From positions 1 through 19,760 of the forward strand of contig JAFOED010000110.1 in the NCBI GenBank assembly GCA_017380355.1: a DNA stretch of 19,760 nucleotides, read 5' to 3'. Shown here piece after piece: positions 1 to 5,428 of this stretch. The notes beneath the pieces are model-generated. The model did not search any database, was not told the DNA's origin, and saw only the letters and a program-made list of their open reading frames with translations. Numbering within the stretch: position 1 is the first letter of the stretch; every line of letters begins with the position of its first letter. This stretch comes from Ruminococcus sp. (GTDB lineage: Bacteria > Bacillota > Clostridia > Oscillospirales > Acutalibacteraceae). Made by a program: the position numbers and the translations under genes.

Positions 1-2
1 AA

Positions 3-590
3 ATTAAAGACATCTCTGGACTTTCACACGGTATTGGCTGGTGTGCTCCACAGCAGGGTACTTGTAAGTTAACATTAAATGTTAAAGACGGTATCGTTGA
101 GGAAGCTCTTGTTGAAACTATCGGTTGTTCAGGTATGACACACTCAGCTGCTATGGCTGCTGAAATTCTCCCTGGCAAGACACTTTTAGAGTGTCTCAAC
201 ACAGACCTTGTTTGTGACGCTATCAACACAGCTATGAGAAACATCTTCGAACAGCTCGCATACGGCCGTTCACAGACAGCTTTCTCTGAAGATGGTCTTC
301 CAATCGGCGCTGGCCTCGAGGACCTCGGTAAGGGTCTCAGATCACAGGTTGGTACAATGTACTCAACAAAGGCTAAGGGCGTTCGTTACATGGAAATGGC
401 TGAGGGTTATGTACTCAAAACAGCTCTTGATGAGAACGACGAAGTTATCGGCTATCAGTTCGTTAAGGTTGGCAAGATGATGGAGGATATCCGTCACGGT
501 ATGTCACCTGACGAGGCATATAAGAACAACATTGGTCAGTACGGCCGTTTTGACAACGCTGCTAAGTACATTGACCCACGTGAAGAATAA
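3..590 (+). CDS. NifU/IscU-like iron-sulfur cluster scaffold protein, 5' end missing
   Basis: The reading frame is open from base 3 and ends at TAA 588-590, so the start lies upstream of the window. The visible 195 residues begin IKDISGLSHGIGWCAPQQG and contain GIVEEALVETIGCSG, which resembles the IscU/NifU N-terminal core where a Gly-Cys-Gly turn carries a cluster ligand. Such proteins hold a nascent Fe-S cluster in the cytoplasm and pass it to apo-enzymes. The cysteines are arranged differently from IscU: the APxCGD stretch reads APQQGTC, and the late His-Cys ligand pair is not evident. The role may therefore be specialised. The next gene begins 17 bases downstream with its own ribosome binding site, so the two are probably co-transcribed. 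NifU-like genes next to GGGtGRT genes are a recurrent pairing in anaerobes. The codons look like those of a highly expressed gene. Confidence 0.85.
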   Translation: MKDISGLSHGIGWCAPQQGTCKLTLNVKDGIVEEALVETIGCSGMTHSAAMAAEILPGKTLLECLNTDLVCDAINTAMRNIFEQLAYGRSQTAFSEDGLPIGAGLEDLGKGLRSQVGTMYSTKAKGVRYMEMAEGYVLKTALDENDEVIGYQFVKVGKMMEDIRHGMSPDEAYKNNIGQYGRFDNAAKYIDPREE

Positions 591-607
591 GCAAGGAGGA
601 ATCTCAA

Positions 608-1609
608 ATGGCAGTTAAATTTGAAAGTATCGAAAGAAGAATGCCTAAAATCGAGAAGTGCCTTGCTCAGTATGGTATCGCTAATCTCGAAGAGGCTTTA
701 CAGATTTGTCTTGATAAGGGCTTCAACCCTTACGACATCGTTAAAGACGTTCAGCCAATCGCTTTTGAAAACGCAGGTTGGGCTTACACTTTAGGTTGCG
801 CTGTTGCTATTAAGAAGGGCGTAACTACTGCTGCTGATGCTGCAGAAGCTATCGGTGAAGGCTTAGAAGCTTTCTGTATCCCTGGTTCTGTTGCTGAGCA
901 GAGAGCTGTTGGTCGTGGTCACGGTAACCTCGGCGCAATGTTACTCAGAGAAGAGACAAAGTGCTTTGCGTTCTTAGCTGGTCACGAGTCATTCGCTGCT
1001 GCTGAAGGCGCTATCGGTATCGCTAGAAACGCTAACAAGGCTAGAAAAGAGCCACTCCGCGTTATCCTTAACGGTCTCGGTAAGGACGCTGCTTACATTA
1101 TCTCAAGAATCAACGGTTTCACATTCGTTGAGACAGAGTTTGACTATTTCACAGGCGAGCTCAAAATCGTTGAAGAGAAAGCATTCTCAGACGGCGAGAG
1201 AGCTGCTGTTCGTTGCTACGGTGCTGACGACGTTCGTGAAGGCGTTGCTATCATGCAGCACGAAAATGTTGGCGTATCTATCACAGGTAACTCAACAAAC
1301 CCAACTCGTTTCCAGCACTTAGTTGCAGGTACATACAAGAAGTGGGCTAACGAGAACGGCGTAGGTTACTTCTCAGTAGCTTCAGGTGGCGGTACAGGCC
1401 GTACACTCCACCCAGATAACATGGGCGCTGGTCCTGCTTCATATGGTCTCACAGACTCTATGGGTAGAATGCACGGTGATGCTCAGTTCGCAGGTTCATC
1501 ATCAGTTCCTGCTCACGTAGAGATGATGGGTCTTATCGGTATGGGTAACAACCCAATGGTTGGTGCTACAGTTGCTTGTGCAGTTGCAGTTTACAACGCA
1601 ATGAAATAA
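608..1609 (+). CDS. GGGtGRT family protein (function unknown, iron-sulfur scaffold neighbour)
   Basis: This complete 333-residue protein carries the signature GGGTGRT at residues 260-266, for which the family is named, in the context SVASGGGTGRTLHPDNMGAG. The family is conserved and cytoplasmic, with no signal peptide or membrane segment, and it has no settled biochemical role. Other Gly-rich and conserved-looking stretches are GRGHGNLGA (102-110), FLAGHESFAAAEGA (122-135) and SITGNSTNPTRF (224-235). ATG 608 is preceded by AAGGAGG at 593-599 with 8 bases of spacing, a strong ribosome binding site. Its position directly behind a NifU/IscU-like gene suggests a job in iron-sulfur or another cofactor process, but that is inference from context. 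The operon ends at a strong hairpin at 1631-1652. Family assignment is secure; function is not. Confidence 0.93.
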   Translation: MAVKFESIERRMPKIEKCLAQYGIANLEEALQICLDKGFNPYDIVKDVQPIAFENAGWAYTLGCAVAIKKGVTTAADAAEAIGEGLEAFCIPGSVAEQRAVGRGHGNLGAMLLREETKCFAFLAGHESFAAAEGAIGIARNANKARKEPLRVILNGLGKDAAYIISRINGFTFVETEFDYFTGELKIVEEKAFSDGERAAVRCYGADDVREGVAIMQHENVGVSITGNSTNPTRFQHLVAGTYKKWANENGVGYFSVASGGGTGRTLHPDNMGAGPASYGLTDSMGRMHGDAQFAGSSSVPAHVEMMGLIGMGNNPMVGATVACAVAVYNAMK

Positions 1610-1623
1610 TCACCTATCGGTGT

Positions 1624-1660
1624 AAAAAAAGGCTTCCGATTTTTCGGAAGCCTTTTTGTT
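1624..1660. terminator. Bidirectional intrinsic terminator
   Basis: A perfect 9-bp stem (GGCTTCCGA 1631-1639, TCGGAAGCC 1644-1652) with a 4-base loop is followed on the plus strand by TTTTTGTTTT. The other strand also ends in a T run because 1624-1630 is all A. It closes the scaffold/GGGtGRT operon and can also stop transcripts of the minus-strand lipoprotein operon arriving from the right. Confidence 0.93.
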
Positions 1661-1703
1661 TTAGTTAGACACATTGATTTTAAATTTTTTCTAAACAGTA
1701 GTC

Positions 1704-1726
1704 AGATTTTGTATTTTACAAAATCT
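1704..1726. other. Perfect hairpin just beyond the G5 lipoprotein stop
   Basis: AGATTTTGTA (1704-1713) and TACAAAATCT (1717-1726) form a perfect 10-bp inverted repeat with a 3-base loop, starting 5 bases after the minus-strand stop at 1732. It is AT-rich and lacks an immediate T run on the minus strand, so it is at best a weak terminator or a 3'-end-stabilising hairpin for the lipoprotein mRNA. Confidence 0.5.
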
Positions 1727-1731
1727 TTTGT

Positions 1732-2787
1732 TTAAGAGATATAACTTACGATTTCGCCCGTGTAAGCGTTAACATATTTAAAATCAATCGTAGAATAATG
1801 AAATTGACCTCCAATTTCATCAACACGCCACATACATCTAAAAGCATAGTAATTTTTATTACCATAAGATTTTAACCCATCAGAAACTACGGCATAAGTA
1901 TTGCCAGTGTTTTGTGTAATCCCCCAGTGCTTTTTTACAATAATCTCAGCTTCGTTTTTTGTTAGCATTTTCTCTTTCGTCCCGTAAGTAATAATTCTGT
2001 TCACTGGTTCCTCTGTGATTATTTCACTTAGTTTCTCTTGTTTAGCCTTTTTACCATCTATATATTTAATTCTATATGTAACTTCTTTTTTGCCTTTTAT
2101 TCCTTCTTGAATAATTCTTCTTTCTCCCTTGTACATAGAATCATCAGGTTTTTCTATAGTTTTGTATGCAACGCTCTTTGTTTTACTTTCTTTCTCATAA
2201 GTTACACGTTTTATAATTATTGACATATTATCTTTTAATAAAGCGTCATTTGTTCCATTAACTTCATCATTTTCGTTAAGCGTAATATGTTGTTCATCTA
2301 AAAAGTCTTTGACAGTAATTGATTTTGTTTTTATGTCAGCTGTGGTACCGTCTACACTAAGAGTTATAGTAACTTCACGTTCAATTTTTATTGTCATTTC
2401 ATTAACTAAAAGATCACTTAGTTTACAATTGAGTTCTTCTCCTGATTCGATTTTGAAACCCGACGCTTTAATTGCATCTTGAACTGTTCCACCGATAAGC
2501 TCTACTTCTTTTGTTTCTAGTCCCTTCTGAATAGTTACTTTTGCGTAGCGCTTAATAATAATTTCAGAAGAGTCTGGTGTGATTTTAGAAGATAATATAG
2601 GTTCAGTTTCATCTTTACTATTTAAAATAACACTTTCCTGTTCTAACAATTCGCTAACTGTAATGCCAGTTTTTGCTTCGACAATGACACTTTTATCATT
2701 ATCTATTATAGTGATAGATACGTTTTTAGAACAAGCTGTTAACAATAGCAAAGTGGCTATAGTACATATTGTTAATAATTTTTTCAT
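1732..2787 (-). CDS. Lipoprotein with three DUF348-like repeats, a G5 domain and a PepSY-like tail
   Basis: The 351-residue product begins with a lipoprotein signal peptide; lipobox LTAC at 16-19 puts the lipidated Cys at 19. Three repeats of about 57 residues follow (22-80, 81-137, 138-194). Each has a beta strand, a TVxxxL-type helix (ITVSELLEQ, TVQDAIKAS, ITVKDFLDE) and an ending like IIIKR, as in the DUF348 ubiquitin-like units of YabE/RpfB proteins. A G5 domain follows at about 195-270 (KTKSVAYKTIEKPDDSMYKG, then VTYRIKYIDGKK). The C-terminus (271-351) has KNYYAFRCMWRVDE and VNAYTGEIVSYIS, resembling PepSY/YpeB folds. No lytic or Rpf enzyme domain is present, so it is probably a cell-wall-binding surface lipoprotein. 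It lies 31 bases behind the YARHG lipoprotein gene and is probably co-transcribed with it; AAGGTGA precedes ATG 2787. Its true ligand is unknown. Confidence 0.85.
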   Translation of the reverse strand: MKKLLTICTIATLLLLTACSKNVSITIIDNDKSVIVEAKTGITVSELLEQESVILNSKDETEPILSSKITPDSSEIIIKRYAKVTIQKGLETKEVELIGGTVQDAIKASGFKIESGEELNCKLSDLLVNEMTIKIEREVTITLSVDGTTADIKTKSITVKDFLDEQHITLNENDEVNGTNDALLKDNMSIIIKRVTYEKESKTKSVAYKTIEKPDDSMYKGERRIIQEGIKGKKEVTYRIKYIDGKKAKQEKLSEIITEEPVNRIITYGTKEKMLTKNEAEIIVKKHWGITQNTGNTYAVVSDGLKSYGNKNYYAFRCMWRVDEIGGQFHYSTIDFKYVNAYTGEIVSYIS

Positions 2788-2818
2788 TTAGTCACCTTTT
2801 AATGGGGTATCGGTTTTC

Positions 2819-3757
2819 TTAATCGAATTCTTCTAATAAAGCCATATTATATTTTTCTATCGAAGAGAAATCGTTTGTTGTAAAATACGGATCAGCATAG
2901 TACCAGGGTTTTGATTCGTAGTATGCACGGATATTATCTGTTTTGAAAATATATCCGTTTCGTGCATATATTTCATTAATGGCATCCTGAGCGTAGTTAC
3001 CAGCAGGTGAATATCCGCTCATATACGAAAGAGTTGTTGCGATTTCATTTCTGCTTAATTTTCTATACGATGAATCCGGAAATACAAAGTCAGAAGCAGA
3101 GTAAGTGTAGTTAGGATGATAGTGACCATAACTATAGTAATTGTAAACTATTGTGTTATTATCGTTATTACTTTTAGAAGAGGATGAGTCTTTAGGCTTT
3201 ACAGTAATTGTGCACGAAGCTTCTACATCGTTTTCTGCTTTGCAAAAAATATTAACTGTACCAGTTTTTATACCAGTAACATACCCCTCACTATTAACTG
3301 TAGCTATACCATCGTCAGAAGAAGTCCATCTTAAGTTGTTTGTAGGCGCATCTGCTGGGGTTACATTAGCTTCAAGTTGAATTTTGGAACCAACTTTTAC
3401 ACTAGCGGTATTTTTATTAAGTGTTATCTTTGTTATACTTTTATCTTTTACTGTAATATTACAAGAAGCGTAAATACCACTCTCGGTTTTTGCAGATATG
3501 ACAGCATTTCCAGAAGCAATTGCAAATATTGTACCATTTTCAACTTTAACAATATTTGTGTTAGTACTTGACCATGTAAGTGGTCCAGCGTTTGCGTTAT
3601 TAGGTTGTGGTGTAACAGTTATATTTTTAGAATCACCCACATTAAGCGTTATTTCTGTTTCACTTAATGAAATACTTGCGACCTTGGGAGAAAAGCCACA
3701 CGCGCAAAGTGAAACACATAGTATAATTACCATAAGTAATGCTAACAATTTTTTCAT
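2819..3757 (-). CDS. Lipoprotein with two BIG2 Ig-like domains and a C-terminal YARHG domain
   Basis: The 312-residue product has a lipoprotein signal peptide with lipobox LCAC at 17-20 (Cys20). Two bacterial Ig-like group 2 domains follow at about 25-103 and 107-186; both show the BIG2 pattern of a VGDS/VGSK turn, TWSS or RWTSSD, and a late AxxxGxxxI strand. A linker at 187-222 is rich in Ser, Asn and Tyr. The C-terminus (224-311) is a YARHG domain, named for the tract seen here as YARNG (264-268), with LSRNEIATTLSYM before it and ESKPWY after it. YARHG domains are common in extracellular proteins of Firmicutes, and their ligand is not established. ATG 3757 has AAGGGG eight bases upstream. 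It is the first gene of a two-lipoprotein operon diverging from a Cro/C1-type regulator, with operator-like repeats in its promoter. Confidence 0.87.
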   Translation of the reverse strand: MKKLLALLMVIILCVSLCACGFSPKVASISLSETEITLNVGDSKNITVTPQPNNANAGPLTWSSTNTNIVKVENGTIFAIASGNAVISAKTESGIYASCNITVKDKSITKITLNKNTASVKVGSKIQLEANVTPADAPTNNLRWTSSDDGIATVNSEGYVTGIKTGTVNIFCKAENDVEASCTITVKPKDSSSSKSNNDNNTIVYNYYSYGHYHPNYTYSASDFVFPDSSYRKLSRNEIATTLSYMSGYSPAGNYAQDAINEIYARNGYIFKTDNIRAYYESKPWYYADPYFTTNDFSSIEKYNMALLEEFD

Positions 3758-3779
3758 ATATAGTACCCCTTTTAATATA

Positions 3780-3830
3780 TTAACCGATATTGGTTAATAT
3801 GATTATATACCACAATCGGTTAATATGCAA
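3780..3830 (-). promoter_or_regulatory. Lipoprotein-operon promoter with inverted and direct operator half-sites
   Basis: Read on the minus strand there is TTGCAT (3825-3830), a 17-base spacer and TATAAT (3802-3807), a good sigma-A promoter for the YARHG lipoprotein gene. One half-site, ATCGGTTAATAT (3815-3826), lies across the spacer and -35. An inverted pair, TTAACC (3780-3785) and GGTTAA (3792-3797), sits just downstream of the -10. The repeated core is CGGTTAAT or TGGTTAAT in both orientations. The adjacent Cro/C1-type protein is the obvious candidate to bind here. A weaker plus-strand promoter (TTAACC 3780-3785, 17 bases, TTATAT 3803-3808) would be covered by the same sites, which would allow autoregulation. 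Confidence 0.7.
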
Positions 3831-3852
3831 GTAGAAAGTGAGGCTTGCGGAA

Positions 3853-4053
3853 ATGATTGTGTATGATAAATTATGGCAAACAATGGAAGAAAAAGGAATT
3901 ACGCAATATGCACTTATCAAAACATACAAAATTAGCCCTGCTCAGATAACACGTTTAAAGCGAAATGAAAGTGTAAGCACTCACACAATTGAAATGTTCT
4001 GCAAGATTCTGGATTGTAATGTGTCGGATATAATGGAGTATAAAAAAGAATAA
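3853..4053 (+). CDS. Small Cro/C1-type helix-turn-helix regulator
   Basis: From ATG 3853 the product has 66 residues and is almost entirely one HTH domain of the HTH_26/XRE type. It begins MIVYDKLWQTMEEKGITQYA, continues with the recognition-helix region ISPAQITRLKRNESV, then THTIEMFCKILDC, and ends with the typical DIMEYKK. A GTG at 3838 in the same frame would add five residues, but it lies inside AAGTGAGG (3836-3843), which serves well as the ribosome binding site for ATG 3853; the ATG is therefore preferred. There is no ligand-binding or peptidase domain. It diverges from the two-lipoprotein operon across a promoter region with repeated GGTTAAT half-sites and probably represses itself and that operon. 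This is inference from arrangement. Confidence 0.88.
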   Translation: MIVYDKLWQTMEEKGITQYALIKTYKISPAQITRLKRNESVSTHTIEMFCKILDCNVSDIMEYKKE

Positions 4054-4066
4054 AAATTCATCAGAG

Positions 4067-4098
4067 GGTCTGAAGTAAAAGCTTCAGACCATTCTATT
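4067..4098 (+). terminator. Probable intrinsic terminator after the HTH gene
   Basis: GGTCTGAAG (4067-4075) pairs with CTTCAGACC (4082-4090) across a 6-base loop; the tail ATTCTATTTGTT is T-rich but interrupted, so efficiency may be modest. The same stem sequence reappears in the terminator after the alcohol dehydrogenase gene. Confidence 0.7.
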
Positions 4099-4150
4099 TG
4101 TTAAGTTTTGTTCACTTTTAACATAAACTCGCACGAATTTACACAGCTTA

Positions 4151-4200
4151 TTGACTTCTATGTACAAGAAGTATAAAATAAAATTAAGATGATAATCTTA
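4151..4200 (+). promoter_or_regulatory. Alcohol dehydrogenase promoter with downstream palindrome
   Basis: TTGACT (4151-4156), a 17-base spacer and TAAAAT (4174-4179) form a plausible sigma-A promoter. Just downstream, at the expected transcript start, lies a perfect inverted repeat TAAGAT-GATA-ATCTTA (4185-4200), well placed to be an operator or a 5' mRNA hairpin. It does not match the usual Rex redox-repressor site, so no named regulator is assigned. The ribosome binding site AAGGAGA follows at 4211-4217. Confidence 0.6.
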
Positions 4201-4223
4201 AATTACATATAAGGAGAACAATT

Positions 4224-5372
4224 ATGGCTAACAGATTTGTATTAAACGAAACTTCATATCACGGTAAAGGTGCGATTAACGAAATCGCGACAGAAATTAA
4301 AGCCAGAGGCTTTAAGAAAATTTTAGTTTGCTGTGACCCTGATTTAATCAAACTCGGTATTTCAAACAAGGTGACTGACATACTCGATAACGCTTCTATT
4401 GAGTACGAAGTTTTTTCTGATATTAAACCTAATCCTACAATCGAGAATGTACAGGCAGGCGTCGAGGCGTTCAAAAACACTAAGGCTGACTGTATTGTAG
4501 CTATCGGCGGTGGTTCTTCTATGGACACTGCTAAAGCTGTTGGTATCATCATCGAAAACCCTGAATTTGCTGATGTTAAGAGTCTTGAGGGTGTTGCTCC
4601 TACTAAGAACAAGTGCACTCCTATCATCGCTGTTCCTACAACCGCAGGCACTGCTGCTGAAGTTACTATCAACTACGTTATCACAGACGCAGAAAACAAC
4701 CGCAAGATGGTTTGCGTTGACGTGCACGACATCCCTGTTGTTGCTGTGGTTGACCCTGATATGATGGCAACAATGCCAAAATCATTAACTGCCGCTACAG
4801 GTATGGACGCGCTTACTCATGCTATCGAGGGATATATCACAAAGGGCGCATGGGAAATGAGCGATATGTTCCACTTAAAGGCTATCGAAATTATCGCAAA
4901 ATCTTTACGCGGTGCTGTTAATAACGAAGACGCAGGCAGAGAAGGCATGGCTCTAGGTCAGTACATTGCAGGTATGGGTTTTAGTAACGTAGGACTCGGT
5001 ATTGTTCACTCTATGGCTCATCCGCTGGGTGCGGTTTATGATACACCTCACGGTGTTGCAAACGCTATTATTCTCCCTACAGTCATGGAGTATAACGCTC
5101 AGTGTACAGGCGACAAGTACAGAGATATCGCTAAAGCTATGGGTGTGTGCGGTACTGATGATATGACCATCGAAGAAGCTAGAAAAGCTGCAATAGACGC
5201 TGTTAAACAGCTTTCAACAGATGTTGGTATTCCTGCTGACCTTAAAGAAATCGTAAAAGCTGAGGATATCGACTTCCTTTCACAGTCTGCTTTTGACGAC
5301 GCTTGCCGTCCTGGTAACCCAAGAGATACAAGTGTAGAAGAAATCAAAGAGTTGTACTTAAAACTTATGTGA
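4224..5372 (+). CDS. Iron-containing (group III) alcohol dehydrogenase, FucO/1,3-propanediol dehydrogenase type
   Basis: The 382-residue protein has the length of E. coli FucO and the full signature of metal-dependent group III dehydrogenases, cytoplasmic enzymes that interconvert aldehydes and alcohols with NAD(P)H. The nucleotide-binding motif GGGSSMDTAK is at 95-104. The metal ligands are visible as D195 and H199 (MDALTHAIEGY) and as H262 and H276 (IVHSMAHPLGAVYDTPHG), matching the Asp-His-His-His set of the family. The substrate cannot be fixed from sequence; candidates are ethanol, butanol, 1,3-propanediol or lactaldehyde, with ethanol formation from acetaldehyde the simplest fit to a starch-fermenting anaerobe. 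The gene is single, with its own promoter, an AAGGAGA ribosome binding site six bases before ATG, and a strong terminator. Its codon use resembles that of the highly expressed GGGtGRT gene. Confidence 0.93.
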   Translation: MANRFVLNETSYHGKGAINEIATEIKARGFKKILVCCDPDLIKLGISNKVTDILDNASIEYEVFSDIKPNPTIENVQAGVEAFKNTKADCIVAIGGGSSMDTAKAVGIIIENPEFADVKSLEGVAPTKNKCTPIIAVPTTAGTAAEVTINYVITDAENNRKMVCVDVHDIPVVAVVDPDMMATMPKSLTAATGMDALTHAIEGYITKGAWEMSDMFHLKAIEIIAKSLRGAVNNEDAGREGMALGQYIAGMGFSNVGLGIVHSMAHPLGAVYDTPHGVANAIILPTVMEYNAQCTGDKYRDIAKAMGVCGTDDMTIEEARKAAIDAVKQLSTDVGIPADLKEIVKAEDIDFLSQSAFDDACRPGNPRDTSVEEIKELYLKLM

Positions 5373-5390
5373 TAATTATTGAAACTAAAA

Positions 5391-5421
5391 GGGTCTGAAG
5401 CGTTTGCTTCAGACCCTTTTT
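5391..5421. terminator. Strong bidirectional terminator
   Basis: An 11-bp perfect stem, GGGTCTGAAGC (5391-5401) with GCTTCAGACCC (5406-5416), and loop GTTT are followed by TTTTT on the plus strand. On the minus strand the tail is TTTTAGTTTC. It separates the convergent alcohol dehydrogenase and dockerin-peptidase genes. Confidence 0.93.
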
Positions 5422-5428
5422 ATGTTTA

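Noticed and set aside
1732..2787. A resuscitation-promoting factor or lytic enzyme
   Set aside because: DUF348 repeats and G5 are present as in RpfB/YabE proteins, but no lysozyme-like or 3D catalytic domain follows.
4259..4727. Two minus-strand open frames opposite the alcohol dehydrogenase
   Set aside because: They are shadows of a highly biased coding sequence; neither resembles a known protein.
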